64,000 bases of DNA from Streptomyces sp. YS415 (GTDB taxonomy: Bacteria; Actinomycetota; Actinomycetes; Streptomycetales; Streptomycetaceae), in NCBI RefSeq assembly GCF_023544665.1, contig NZ_JAMJFL010000005.1:62001-126000 (forward strand). Direction: 5' to 3'. The translations under genes were made by a program, and so were the position numbers. A model generated the notes under the pieces. That model saw nothing but the letters and a program-made list of their open reading frames with translations, did not search any database and was not told the DNA's origin. This document shows, in pieces, positions 52,604-61,564 of this stretch (within the stretch, counting starts at the first letter, position 1; each line of letters opens with the position of its first letter).

Positions 52604-53959
52604 GTGTCCCGGTCCGTGCGCCTTGTCCCCGCCCTGGTCGCGCTGGCGCTGACCGCGTGCGGTGGCGGCCCTGACCCCTCCGGCGCCCCCGGTGTCGGCG
52701 ACCCGTACTTCCCGAAGGCGGGCAACGGCGGCTACGACGTCGGCCACTACGCCCTGGACATCGCCTACGACCCCGCCTCCCGCCGCCTCACCGGCGCGGC
52801 CAGGATCACCGCCCGCGCCACCCAGGACCTCGCCGCCTTCCATCTGGACCTGTTCGGCCTGACGGTCGACTCAGTCACCGTTCAGGGCGAGGCCGCCCGC
52901 TGGAGCCGCGACGGCCAGGAGCTCACCGTCCACCCGCCCCGCGCACTCGACAAGGGCGGCGCCTTCGAGGTGCGGGTCCGCTACTCCGGCACCCCCCGCA
53001 CCATCACCGACCCGGACGGCTCCCGGGAGGGCTGGCTGCGCACCGAGGACGGCGCCCTCGCGCTCGGTGAGCCGACCGGTTCGATGGCGTGGTTCCCCGG
53101 CAACCACCACCCCTCGGACAAGGCGTCGTACACCGTCCAGGTCACCGTGCCCGAGGGGCTGAAGGCGGTCTCCAACGGGGAGTTGACCGGCGAGCGGACC
53201 GCTCGGGGCGCTACCACCTTCGGCTGGCGCGCCGCCGAGCCGATGGCCAGCTATGTCGCCACGCTCGCCATCGGCAGGTACGAGATCCGGCGGTCCACCG
53301 CCGGGGGCGTCCCCGTGTACACGGCTGTGGACCCGCGGGAGGAGAACACCGACGAGCTCGCCGAGGTCATGGCGTGGGCGCGGGACGCCTTCGGGCCGTA
53401 CCCCTTCTCCTCCACCGGCGTGATCATCGCCCGCGCCGGTGACTCCGAGTACGCCCTGGAGACCCAGAACCGGCCCGTCTTCCCGGGCACCCCCGACACC
53501 GAGCTGCTGGTCCATGAGATCGCCCACCAGTGGTTCGGCAACTCCGTCACGCCCGCGTCCTGGAAGGACATGTGGCTCAACGAGGGGTTCGCGACCTACG
53601 CCGAGTGGCTGTGGCGGGAGGACCACGGAGGCGACAGCGCGCAGCGGACCTTCGAGGCGCTGTACCGCAGTGACGACGCCGACCTCTGGGCCTTCCCGCC
53701 CGCCGAGCCGTCCGGCGCCGGGCACATCTCGGACCGGCCGGTCTACGAACGGGGCGCGATGGTCCTGCACAAGATCCGGCAGCGGGTGGGGGACGACGCC
53801 TTCGGCGACCTCGTCCGGGGCTGGGCGGCGGCCCGGCGCCACGGGAACGCGAGCACCGCCGACTTCACCCGGTACGTCGAACGGCGGGCACCGGACCAGG
53901 ACTTCGGCCGGATCTGGGCGGACTGGCTGTACGGGGAGGGAAAACCGGACCGCCCCTGA
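52604..53959 (+). CDS. M1 family zinc metallopeptidase, lipoprotein
   Basis: A 451-residue exported peptidase. From GTG 52604 a short signal sequence ends in the lipobox LTAC-G, anchoring it to the membrane exterior. The catalytic domain has the zinc motif HEIAHQWFGN with the third ligand Glu in LNEGFATYAEW 18 residues on. ALETQNRPVF replaces the GxMEN exopeptidase motif. YERGAMVLHKIRQRVGDDAF supplies the Tyr that stabilises the transition state. It would remove N-terminal residues from peptides outside the cell. A longer N-terminus from ATG 52574 is possible. Confidence 0.85.
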   Translation: MSRSVRLVPALVALALTACGGGPDPSGAPGVGDPYFPKAGNGGYDVGHYALDIAYDPASRRLTGAARITARATQDLAAFHLDLFGLTVDSVTVQGEAARWSRDGQELTVHPPRALDKGGAFEVRVRYSGTPRTITDPDGSREGWLRTEDGALALGEPTGSMAWFPGNHHPSDKASYTVQVTVPEGLKAVSNGELTGERTARGATTFGWRAAEPMASYVATLAIGRYEIRRSTAGGVPVYTAVDPREENTDELAEVMAWARDAFGPYPFSSTGVIIARAGDSEYALETQNRPVFPGTPDTELLVHEIAHQWFGNSVTPASWKDMWLNEGFATYAEWLWREDHGGDSAQRTFEALYRSDDADLWAFPPAEPSGAGHISDRPVYERGAMVLHKIRQRVGDDAFGDLVRGWAAARRHGNASTADFTRYVERRAPDQDFGRIWADWLYGEGKPDRP

Positions 53960-53982
53960 CGGTCCGGCCCGGCGTTCCCGGC

Positions 53983-54193
53983 CGCCGCCCGCGACCTGCC
54001 ACCTGCCACCCGCCGCCCGCGACCCGCGACCCGCCGCCCGCGACCTGCCACCCGCCGCCCGCCGCCCGCGACCCGCGACCCGCCGCCCGCGACCTGCCAC
54101 CCGCGACCCGCCGCCCGCGACCCGCGACCCGCGACCCGCGACCCGCGACCCGCCGCCCGCGACCCGCCACCCGGCGCCCCGTCACCCGCGACC
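53983..54193. repeat. Heptanucleotide tandem repeat, about 30 units
   Basis: About 30 consecutive 7-bp units of the type CGCGACC, CGCCGCC, TGCCACC and CGCCACC run without a break from 53983, with one 1-bp slip near 54179. The array fills the convergent gap between the M1 peptidase and the GNAT-Nudix gene and reaches the latter's stop codon. Slipped-strand length variation is expected. Confidence 0.85.
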
Positions 54194-54195
54194 CG

Positions 54196-55146
54196 TCACA
54201 CCGGCGTCTCCCACTCCGTCAGCAGCCGGGCCAGGTCGGGCGGCCAGACGGGATCGGGCGCCGTGGCCAGTTCGTCTCGGGTCCACCAGCGCCAGGCGAG
54301 GATGCCGTCCTCGGCGTGCGCGGCGGTGAGATGGGGGCCGGTGGGTTCGCGGCGCGGGCCCCGGGTGACGTAGACGTGCTCGTGCTGGTGGACCGGCCCC
54401 ACCGCGTGGGTGAAGTCGTGCTCCCAGGTGCACAGCAGCGGCCCCGGTTCCAGGTCCGTCCAGCCCGTCTCCTCGCGCAGCTCCCGCAGGGCGCCCTCGC
54501 GCGGGCCCTCGCCGGGCTCCAGCCCGCCGCCGGGCAGCGCCCAGTGCACGCCGACCTCGACGTTGTCGTACCGGAAGAGGAATACCGCCCCCTCCGGGTC
54601 CAGCACGGCGACGCGGGCGGCGCGGCGGAGGGCGCGCAGCGGCTTGCGCAGGACCGCGCACGGGCGGCCCAGCCGGTGGTCCTCGCGGTGGTCGACGACC
54701 TCGTACCCGAGGGCGGTCCAGAAGGCCAGGGCCGCGGGGTTGCCGGCGAGGACGGCGAGGCGTACGCCGGTACGGCCGGCCGTGCGGAAGCGGTCCTCGA
54801 CGCTCTGCACGATGCGGCGCCCGTATCCCCGCCCGTGCGCGCTCGCGTCCACCATCAGCAGACCGATCCAGGGGTCCGGGTCGGCCGGATCGGGGTGCCG
54901 GTCGAGGGTGATCACGATGCCGACGAGCCGCCCCTCGCCGCGGGCGAGCAGCACCTCGGCACCGGGGTGCGCCAACTCCTCGGCCAGCGCCGCCGCCACC
55001 TGCTCCGGACGGATGTCGTCCGGGTCCGGGAAGTCGCCGCTGAGGGCGTGGAAGTCGCGGTTCGAGGCGTACAGCGCGGTGAGTTCGGTGCGCAGCGGGC
55101 CCGGGATGTCATGGCCGGGGGACACGGGCAGGCGTTCGAGAAGCAT
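54196..55146 (-). CDS. GNAT acetyltransferase-Nudix hydrolase fusion
   Basis: A 316-residue two-domain protein. Residues 1-170 are a GNAT domain (IGLLMVDASAHGRGYGRRIV as acetyl-CoA motif A, NPAALAFWTALGYEV as motif B). Residues 172-316 are a Nudix domain with the box GGGLEPGEGPREGALRELRE followed by ETGW, all metal ligands present. The Nudix part would hydrolyse a nucleoside diphosphate derivative; the acetyl acceptor is unknown. The fusion implies related substrates. The start is 55146; the stop adjoins the tandem repeat. Confidence 0.85.
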   Translation of the reverse strand: MLLERLPVSPGHDIPGPLRTELTALYASNRDFHALSGDFPDPDDIRPEQVAAALAEELAHPGAEVLLARGEGRLVGIVITLDRHPDPADPDPWIGLLMVDASAHGRGYGRRIVQSVEDRFRTAGRTGVRLAVLAGNPAALAFWTALGYEVVDHREDHRLGRPCAVLRKPLRALRRAARVAVLDPEGAVFLFRYDNVEVGVHWALPGGGLEPGEGPREGALRELREETGWTDLEPGPLLCTWEHDFTHAVGPVHQHEHVYVTRGPRREPTGPHLTAAHAEDGILAWRWWTRDELATAPDPVWPPDLARLLTEWETPV

Positions 55147-55170
55147 GCCAGGACGCTACTGCGCCACGAC

Positions 55171-55198
55171 CGAACCCCCGGCCGGAGCCGGGGGTTCG
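55171..55198 (-). terminator. Terminator of terD
   Basis: Perfect 12-bp arms CGAACCCCCGGC and GCCGGGGGTTCG around a CGGA tetraloop, 41 bp beyond the terD stop. Two copies of TGCGAACGGTC lie between it and the stop. Confidence 0.8.
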
Positions 55199-55238
55199 GG
55201 TGCGTCGGTGCGAACGGTCGGACCGTCCGTGCGAACGG

Positions 55239-55814
55239 TCAGACGTTGACGCCGAAGTCCTGGGCGATGCCCACCAGGCCCGAGGCGTAGCCCTGGCCGA
55301 CCGCGCGGAACTTCCACTCCGCGCCGTTGCGGTACAGCTCGCCGAAGACCATGGCCGTCTCCGTCGCCGCGTCCTCGGACAGGTCGTAGCGCGCGATCTC
55401 GGCGCCGCCGGCCTGGTTGAGGATGCGGATGTAGGCGTTGCGGACCTGGCCGAAGTTCTGCGAGCGGTTCTCGGCGTCGTAGATGGAGACCGGGAAGACG
55501 ATCTTGTCGATGTCGGCCGGGAGTCCTTCCAGGTTGACGTTGATCGCCTCGTCGTCGCCCGCGCCCTCACCCGTGCGGTTGTCGCCGGTGTGGACGATGG
55601 TCTGGTCCGGGGTCTGCTTGTTGTTGAAGAACACGAAGTGGCCGTCGGAGTAGACCTTGCCCTGCGTGTTGACCGCGATCGCGGAGGCGTCGAGGTCGAA
55701 GTCCGTGCCGGTGGTGGTGCGGACGTCCCAGCCGAGGCCCACGGTGACGGCGGTCAGGCCCGGAGCCTCCTTGGTGAGCGAGACGTTGCCACCCTTGGAC
55801 AGGCTTACAGCCAT
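55239..55814 (-). CDS. terD: TerD family stress/tellurium-resistance protein
   Basis: A 191-residue TerD protein, the family length. The calcium-binding sites are in [10 protein letters not shown] and [12 protein letters not shown], conserved Asp clusters that bind two Ca ions. [27 protein letters not shown] is the usual N-terminus. TerD proteins occur in many copies in Streptomyces and link to stress, differentiation and phage defence, although the mechanism is unknown. The 175-bp upstream gap is AT-rich for this genome and probably holds its promoter. Confidence 0.93.
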   Translation of the reverse strand: MAVSLSKGGNVSLTKEAPGLTAVTVGLGWDVRTTTGTDFDLDASAIAVNTQGKVYSDGHFVFFNNKQTPDQTIVHTGDNRTGEGAGDDEAINVNLEGLPADIDKIVFPVSIYDAENRSQNFGQVRNAYIRILNQAGGAEIARYDLSEDAATETAMVFGELYRNGAEWKFRAVGQGYASGLVGIAQDFGVNV

Positions 55815-55989
55815 TGTTGGGAGTCCCTTCCCTCGTTTTGCGTACGAGCACGAAGCTACAGCTACCCCTATGAACGTCGAGAGGGGTACGCGAGGTTCCC
55901 CGTCGCTTTACTTTCTTTACTCGCCCTTTCGGCGGCCTCCCGGGATATTCGCGTGACGTGGACCGGACAGACGCGCGACGATGGAGGGC

Positions 55990-56418
55990 ATGTCCGGTCC
56001 TTACGTCGTTCGCGGCTCCGTCTCGCTTCCCGAGGCCGAGCTCCTGTGGCGTTTCTCGCGCTCCTCGGGGCCCGGCGGACAGCACGTCAACACCAGCGAC
56101 TCCCAAGTGGAACTCCGCTTCGACCTCGCGCGCACCGAGGCGCTGCCCGAGGTGTGGAAGGAGCGGGCGCTGGAGCGGCTGGCCGGGCGCCTGGTCGACG
56201 GTGTCGTCACGGTCCGCTCCTCCGAGCACCGCTCCCAGTGGCGCAACCGGGAGACCGCGGCGGTGCGCCTCGCGGCGCTGCTGGCGGAGGCCACTGCGCC
56301 GCCGCCGAAGCCGCGCAGGCCGACCCGCATCCCCCGGGGCATCAACGAACGGCGGCTGCGGCAGAAGAAGCAGCGCTCGGACACCAAGCGGGGCCGCTCG
56401 GGCCGCGACTGGGGATAG
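55990..56418 (+). CDS. arfB: Alternative ribosome-rescue factor ArfB (peptidyl-tRNA hydrolase)
   Basis: A 142-residue release factor-like protein. The catalytic GGQ is in SGPGGQHVNTSDSQVEL, and the C-terminal tail is rich in Arg/Lys (NERRLRQKKQRSDTKRGRSGRD) to enter the empty mRNA channel of stalled ribosomes. It hydrolyses peptidyl-tRNA without a stop codon in the A site. The start is ATG 55990; an ATG at 55981 lies upstream with no ribosome site. It is conserved next to terD. Confidence 0.9.
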   Translation: MSGPYVVRGSVSLPEAELLWRFSRSSGPGGQHVNTSDSQVELRFDLARTEALPEVWKERALERLAGRLVDGVVTVRSSEHRSQWRNRETAAVRLAALLAEATAPPPKPRRPTRIPRGINERRLRQKKQRSDTKRGRSGRDWG

Positions 56419-56565
56419 TGCCCGGCGGCATCCGCCGGAGCGCCCGCCGCGTCGCATCACCGCGCCGCGCCGCATCATCGCTTCGCCTCGCCGCGTCACA
56501 TCATCCTCGCCCGGTCCGTCATGTCAGTGACCGCACGGGGCACGACGAGAGGGTGTGACGGACCG

Positions 56566-57408
56566 ATGACCACCGACCACGACGTACTCGCCCAGCACTT
56601 CGAGGCGCACCGAGGGCAGCTGCACGCCGTCGCCCACCGGGTGCTCGGCTCCTCCGCGGAGGCCGAGGACGCCGTGCAGGAGGCTTGGTTCCGGCTCAGC
56701 CGGTCCGAGGCCGCACGGATCGACAACCTCGGCGGCTGGCTGACCACCGTCGTCGGCCGGGTCTGCCTCGACATGCTCCGCTCCCGCGGCTCGCGCGGCG
56801 AGCGGCCCCTGGACGCCGTGGGACCGCGACCCGCCGCCGGGGCGGATCCGGAGCAGGACGCGCTGCTCGCCGACTCCGTCGGGATCGCCCTGCTCGTCGT
56901 GCTGGACACCCTCACCCCCGCCGAACGGCTCGCCTTCGTGCTGCACGACCTGTTCGCGGTGCCCTTCGAGGAGATCGCGACCGTGCTCGGCCGTACGCCC
57001 GCCGCAGCGCGCCAGCTCGCCAGCCGGGCCCGGCGCCGGGTGCGCGGCGCGGAACCGGCGGCCGGGGATCCGGCCCGGCAGCGGGCGGTCGTCGACGCCT
57101 TCCTCGCCGCCGTCCGGGACGGGGACTTCGACGCGCTGGTCGGGGTGCTCGACCCGGACGTGGTGGCGCGGAGCGAGGCCGGGGTGTCGACCGGCGCCCT
57201 CGCCGTGGCCCGGGGCGCCTCCGGTTACGCCGCCCTCGCCGGCCTCGCCCGGCCCGCGCTGGTCGACGGCCGGGCGGGCCTCGCGGCGCTGGTCGACGGG
57301 CGGGTGGAACGGGTACTGGCCTTCACGGTCGTACGGGACCGGATCGCCGCCATCGACATCGCGACGACATCCGAACGCGTCGCGGAACTGGAGGTACGGC
57401 TCGTGTAG
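56566..57408 (+). CDS. ECF sigma factor with C-terminal SnoaL-like domain (ECF56-type)
   Basis: A 280-residue ECF factor. Region 2 is HRVLGSSAEAEDAVQEAWFRL, and region 4 is ERLAFVLHDLFAVPFEEIATVL. The tail (about 165-275) is SnoaL-like. It lacks the ECF41 marks DGGGK and NPEKL seen in the two sigma factors at 5.8 and 8.1 kb, so it belongs to a different group, probably ECF56. The tail may again replace an anti-sigma factor. It stands alone; no target promoter is recognised. Confidence 0.86.
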   Translation: MTTDHDVLAQHFEAHRGQLHAVAHRVLGSSAEAEDAVQEAWFRLSRSEAARIDNLGGWLTTVVGRVCLDMLRSRGSRGERPLDAVGPRPAAGADPEQDALLADSVGIALLVVLDTLTPAERLAFVLHDLFAVPFEEIATVLGRTPAAARQLASRARRRVRGAEPAAGDPARQRAVVDAFLAAVRDGDFDALVGVLDPDVVARSEAGVSTGALAVARGASGYAALAGLARPALVDGRAGLAALVDGRVERVLAFTVVRDRIAAIDIATTSERVAELEVRLV

Positions 57409-57423
57409 CGGCCCCTGAGGGGG

Positions 57424-57891
57424 TCAGTGGAGCTTCAGGACGCCGACCGTCTGACCGCCGCTCGTCTCGCCGTTCGGTTCGAAGCCGAGACCGAGGTAGA
57501 AGTTCTCCGGGCCGGTCGGGCCGGGGTGCCAGGTGACGTACATCTCGCTGCCGCCCCGGCGGCGCAGTTCCGCAGCCACGGACTCGACCGCGAACCGGCC
57601 GTAGCCCCGCCCCTGTTCCTCCGCCGCGATGTTCAGGCGCCACAGGCCGGAGCGGACGAGGGTGCCGTCGCCCTTCCAGTCGATGTCGAGGAACGCCATC
57701 AGGAAGCCGACCGCCCGGCCGTCGTCGACGATCAGGCGGGGCCAGGCGACCCCGGGCCAGACGTACGCCTCGGCCAGCGAGTGCGCCACCGGCTCGACCG
57801 CGTCCTCCTGGTCCGGGCGGATCCGGATGGCGAGCGCGTCCTCGACATTCTTCGGGGTGAGCGTTTCCAGGCGGGGGCCGGTCGTCGTCAT
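57424..57891 (-). CDS. GNAT family N-acetyltransferase
   Basis: A 155-residue acetyltransferase. WRLNIAAEEQGRGYGRFAVESV is motif A with the acetyl-CoA P-loop; GSEMYVTWHPGPTGPENFYL and LGLGFEPNGE complete the fold. Likely a small-molecule acetyltransferase of the diamine or spermidine type, but the substrate is unknown. It is convergent with the preceding sigma gene, 15 bp between stops. Confidence 0.85.
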   Translation of the reverse strand: MTTTGPRLETLTPKNVEDALAIRIRPDQEDAVEPVAHSLAEAYVWPGVAWPRLIVDDGRAVGFLMAFLDIDWKGDGTLVRSGLWRLNIAAEEQGRGYGRFAVESVAAELRRRGGSEMYVTWHPGPTGPENFYLGLGFEPNGETSGGQTVGVLKLH

Positions 57892-57939
57892 GCGCGCAGA
57901 GTAGGCCGCGAGTTCACACCCCGTCATGCAAATTCCGGC

Positions 57940-58518
57940 TCAGCCCAATTGGCGATAGCGACCGCGGAAATACGTCAGCGGCCCGCCCTCCGCGCTCGGC
58001 ACGCTCGCCGTCAGGACGCGGCCGATCACCAGGGTGTGGTCACCCGCCTCCACGCGCTGCTCGGTGCGGCACTCCAGGGTGGCCAGCGCGCCGCCCACCA
58101 GTGCCGCGCCGGTCGCCGCGCCGCGGAGGCAGGGGATGTCCTCGAACAGGAGGCGGTCGCTGATGCGGCCCTTCATGGCGAACCGCCCGGCGATGTGGCG
58201 CTGGCTCTCGGACAGCACCGAGACCCCCCACAGGGGCTGCTCGTCGAGCAGCTCGTCCATCCGGGCACCCGTGCGCAGGCTGACCAGCACCAGCGGCGGG
58301 TCCAGCGAGACCGACATGAACGATGTCGCCGTCATGCCCACGTCCTCCCCCTTCGGCCCGTCGGCGGCGAGCGGGGGTTCGAAGGCGGTCACCAGGACCA
58401 CACCGGCGGCCAGCCGGGACATGGCGGCACGGAACTCGTCGTTGCTCACCCCCTCAGCATGCCCGGCGGGGGCGGGTGCGGTGATCGGGGCCTGCGCGGC
58501 GGGGGGAGTGTTCGGCAC
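57940..58518 (-). CDS. Flavin reductase family protein
   Basis: A 192-residue protein of the flavin reductase (FMN-binding split barrel) family. MTATSFMSVSLDPPLVLVSL is the flavin-binding hallmark, and FRAAMSRLAAGVVLVTA opens the domain. It supplies reduced flavin to a partner oxygenase. The N-terminal 22 residues are a Pro/Ala tail. The partner is not adjacent, as is common. The start is GTG 58518. Confidence 0.86.
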   Translation of the reverse strand: MPNTPPAAQAPITAPAPAGHAEGVSNDEFRAAMSRLAAGVVLVTAFEPPLAADGPKGEDVGMTATSFMSVSLDPPLVLVSLRTGARMDELLDEQPLWGVSVLSESQRHIAGRFAMKGRISDRLLFEDIPCLRGAATGAALVGGALATLECRTEQRVEAGDHTLVIGRVLTASVPSAEGGPLTYFRGRYRQLG

Positions 58519-58678
58519 GCCGGAAACGCTAGTCTCCGGGTCGGGGCCGCCGCATCGGGCCGGGGGCCGAGAACGGTCCTAGGACCTTCGCCCGACCTCC
58601 GACCGACAGCACCCGGCGTTTGCGGTCGGTAAACGCACCGGAAAAACGCAGAAACACTGCGCAATTGTTCATCTTTCG

Positions 58679-58696
58679 TTGTGACTTGAGTCACAA
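58679..58696. promoter_or_regulatory. Crp-type binding site upstream of cdgB
   Basis: TTGTGACT-TG-AGTCACAA is a near-perfect palindrome (8-bp arms). It matches TGTGA-N6-TCACA and the Streptomyces Crp pattern GTG-N6-GNCAC. It lies 151 bp upstream of the cdgB start. Confidence 0.6.
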
Positions 58697-58709
58697 GGGG
58701 CAGTAATTG

Positions 58710-58724
58710 TTGACCCTGTGTACC
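58710..58724 (+). promoter_or_regulatory. BldD-box-like site upstream of cdgB
   Basis: TTGACCCTGTGTACC matches the BldD consensus (nTnACnCWGnGTnAn) at all but one fixed position. cdgB is a known direct BldD target in S. coelicolor, so the site is expected. With the Crp site it implies joint c-di-GMP and cAMP-type control. Confidence 0.6.
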
Positions 58725-58847
58725 GGGTGGGCAGCGCGCTGTGATTCAGTGGCGGGGAACCTTCATCAAGAACAGCAAGGGCACGACACAGAAAAGACGC
58801 CGAAGACAACCCTTGATTCGCTGCGAGGTCTCGGGGGGAGGGCGAGC

Positions 58848-60500
58848 ATGGAGACCGAGTCGGAGCCGTACGTCCGTCTTGCGACCCTGCGACAACTGCA
58901 CCAGGTCATGGCGGACATGAACACCGCGCGCAGCCTGGCGGACACGCTTCAGACCGTCGCCGACGGCGTCGTCACCGGCCTCGGCTACGAACTCGCGGCC
59001 GTCAATCTGGTCCGCCCCGACGGCGACCTCGTCGTCGCCGCCCTCGCCGGCAACCCCGCCGCCGAGGCACTGATCACCGGCCGGACCGGCTCCCGCGAGT
59101 CCTGGGAGCGCCGGCTGAGCATGGGCGAGCACTGGGGCGACCTGGTGTTCATCCCGCACACCGAGGGCTGGGTCCTCGACGACGACGACGTCCCGCAGTG
59201 GTACACCGACGGGCCCGCGCCCCGCTTCGAGGACGAGTGGCACCCCTCGGACCGGCTCTTCGCCCCCATGTACACACCGGGCGTGCACGGCAGCGGCAGC
59301 GGTGAACTGATCGGCGTCCTGTCCGTGGACCGGCCGCGCAACGGCCGGCTGCCGGGCGCGTGGGGGCGCGAGGCGCTCCAGATGTACGCGTTCCAGGCCG
59401 CCATCGCGATCAGCAACGCCCGCCTGCGGGCGAACATGCAGCGGGCGCTGGTCAGGCTGGAGCGCGAGCAGCAGGCGCTGCGGGCCAGCGAGGAAAGCTT
59501 CAGGCAGGCCTTCGAGTACGCCCCCTCCGGCATGGCCATCGCCGAGATGGGCGGCGACCAGCACGGCCGGATCCTGCGCACCAACGACGCCCTGTGCCGG
59601 CTGCTCGGCCGCCCCGCCTCCGCGATGCGCCGCTACGCCTTCTCCGACCTCGTCCACCCCGAGGACATCGGCACCCTGCTCAGGACCTCCGCCGAGGGCG
59701 GCCGCGCCGAGCTCCGCCTCGGCCGCCGGGACGGCACCTACGTCTGGGTGTCCCTGCGCAACAGCGTGGTCGCCGACGCCGCCGACGGGCCGCGCTTCCT
59801 GCTGACGCATGTCGAGGACATAGAGGAGCGCAAGCGGCGCGAGCTCCAGCTCGCCCACCGCGCCTCCCACGACTCCCTGACCGGGCTGCCGAACTCCGCC
59901 GAACTGCGCGCCCGGCTCTCCTCGCGGCTGTGCCAGCGCGCCACCCAGGCCGGAGCCCTGGAGTCCCTGGACGCGGCCTTCGGTCACCCGGCCTACGACG
60001 TCAACGGCCACGGCTTCGACTTCCCCCCGGGCGCCGAGGTCCTCGACGGCTACGACCACCACGTGCACACCGTCGCCCCTGAGGGTGAACACGACGACGG
60101 CACCAAGGGGCTCGCGGTGCTCTTCTGCGACCTCGACGGCTTCAAGTCGATCAACGACCGGTTCGGGCACAACGCGGGTGACGCGGTCCTGATCGAGGTC
60201 GCCCGCCGGCTCTCCGGGGGCGTCCGGGACGGCGACACCGTGGCCCGGCTCGGCGGCGACGAGTTCGTGGTGCTGGCCGACGGGCTCGGCCGGGCCGACG
60301 CCCAGGACCTGGCCGTACGGCTGCGCAACGAGATAATCCAGCCGATCCGGGTCGACGGCCGCGCCATGCGGGTGGGCGCCAGTTTCGGCATCGGGTGGGC
60401 CCACTGCGGCATGACCGCGGACGAGGTGCTGAAGTCCGCGGACGAGCGGATGTACGTAGAGAAACGATCTCGTCCCAAACAGCACAGACGTGCGGGATGA
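58848..60500 (+). CDS. cdgB: Diguanylate cyclase CdgB (GAF-PAS-GGDEF)
   Basis: A 550-residue cytoplasmic diguanylate cyclase that makes c-di-GMP, the ligand of BldD. A GAF domain fills about 20-195 and a PAS/PAC domain 215-335. A 60-residue linker precedes the GGDEF domain (395-545). The active-site GGDEF (469-473) is intact, and RDGD (460-463), five residues before it, forms the product-inhibition I-site. ATG 58848 follows GGGGGGAGGG. The upstream region carries Crp- and BldD-like sites. Relatives control sporulation and antibiotic timing. I judge this the S. coelicolor CdgB orthologue from domain order and neighbours. Confidence 0.88.
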   Translation: METESEPYVRLATLRQLHQVMADMNTARSLADTLQTVADGVVTGLGYELAAVNLVRPDGDLVVAALAGNPAAEALITGRTGSRESWERRLSMGEHWGDLVFIPHTEGWVLDDDDVPQWYTDGPAPRFEDEWHPSDRLFAPMYTPGVHGSGSGELIGVLSVDRPRNGRLPGAWGREALQMYAFQAAIAISNARLRANMQRALVRLEREQQALRASEESFRQAFEYAPSGMAIAEMGGDQHGRILRTNDALCRLLGRPASAMRRYAFSDLVHPEDIGTLLRTSAEGGRAELRLGRRDGTYVWVSLRNSVVADAADGPRFLLTHVEDIEERKRRELQLAHRASHDSLTGLPNSAELRARLSSRLCQRATQAGALESLDAAFGHPAYDVNGHGFDFPPGAEVLDGYDHHVHTVAPEGEHDDGTKGLAVLFCDLDGFKSINDRFGHNAGDAVLIEVARRLSGGVRDGDTVARLGGDEFVVLADGLGRADAQDLAVRLRNEIIQPIRVDGRAMRVGASFGIGWAHCGMTADEVLKSADERMYVEKRSRPKQHRRAG

Positions 60501-60618
60501 AGCCCAGGTCAGCGAGCTGATGCGGTCCGAGTCACCCGTTTGGGTCAGCCAGAGCGGGTAGGCTCGCCCTTCGCTACACGTACCGCATCCGCCCCGCACC
60601 TGGTGAGGAGACCAAGGG

Positions 60619-61563
60619 ATGACGTCCGGCAACAACGGCGCCACTACGCCCGAGGACGACGACCCGTTCGGCTACCTCTACGCCGACGGGCAGGCCAACG
60701 GCGCCCAGCCACCGTCCGGTGGCTACGGCTACCCGAACTCGGTGAACCGGGTGCGCTCGGTCGGCCAGCGGCAGTACGGCCAGCAGACGGCTGCGCCCCA
60801 CACCCAGGTGCCCCAGCAGCAGGGCGGGTACAACCGGCCGAACGCGCACTACTCGGCCCCGGAGACCTTCCCGGGCGGCGCCCCGGCCACCCATCAGCAG
60901 ACGGCCTCCTACAGCGACGGCATCGGCGGCGGCGGCCGGGGACGCGGACCGAACACCAAGGGACTGCTGATCGGCGCGATCGCGGTGGTCGCCGCGGTCG
61001 TCATCGGTATCGCGGTGGCGATGGCGGGCGGTGACAAGGACGACGAGGGCACCGACAACGAGGCCGGCCCCACCCCGACCCAGACCGAGAGCACGGACCC
61101 GACACCTTCGCAGGGCAGCAGCGCCGAGGAAGAGGTGGACCTGCCGGAGTCGGACGCGAAGTCGCTGCGCCTGTCGCCCGGAGTGACCGTGGCCTCGGAG
61201 GTGCAGGGCGCCAACGCGGGCTCCTACGTCACCGGCCTCAACCAGCCCGGCGCCTCGGCCACCTGGACGGTCGACGGCATCCCCGAGGACGGCACCTACA
61301 CGCTGTTCACGCGCTTCAGCACCACCGACGAGGACCAGTCGATGACGCTGACCGTCAACGGCAAGCCCTTCGGCAGCAAGCTGAACCTGGGCAACTTCAC
61401 CCGGACCAAGGGCGGCGACTTCTCCAAGGGCTGGACCCAGACCTACGCCTGGCCCACCCTCAACAAGGGCACCAACACCATCGCGATCTCCTGCGGCGAC
61501 GGCGACAAGTGCAACGTCCTGCTGGACCAGCTGTGGATCAAGGAAGGCCAGGTCAAACGCTAG
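60619..61563 (+). CDS. Single-pass membrane protein with CBM35-like C-terminal domain
   Basis: A 314-residue protein. The N-terminal 110 residues are Gln/Gly/Pro/Tyr-rich and cytoplasmic. One membrane helix follows (LLIGAIAVVAAVVIGIAVAMAGG), then a Thr/Glu/Pro linker, then an exterior beta-sandwich (about 180-314) with the pattern of CBM6/35 carbohydrate-binding modules (GASATWTVDGIPEDGTYTLF, NTIAISCGDGDKCN). It may bind cell-wall or surface polysaccharide. It is separate from cdgB by 118 bp and ends 1 bp from the convergent sugar-kinase gene. Confidence 0.75.
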   Translation: MTSGNNGATTPEDDDPFGYLYADGQANGAQPPSGGYGYPNSVNRVRSVGQRQYGQQTAAPHTQVPQQQGGYNRPNAHYSAPETFPGGAPATHQQTASYSDGIGGGGRGRGPNTKGLLIGAIAVVAAVVIGIAVAMAGGDKDDEGTDNEAGPTPTQTESTDPTPSQGSSAEEEVDLPESDAKSLRLSPGVTVASEVQGANAGSYVTGLNQPGASATWTVDGIPEDGTYTLFTRFSTTDEDQSMTLTVNGKPFGSKLNLGNFTRTKGGDFSKGWTQTYAWPTLNKGTNTIAISCGDGDKCNVLLDQLWIKEGQVKR

Positions 61564-61564
61564 G

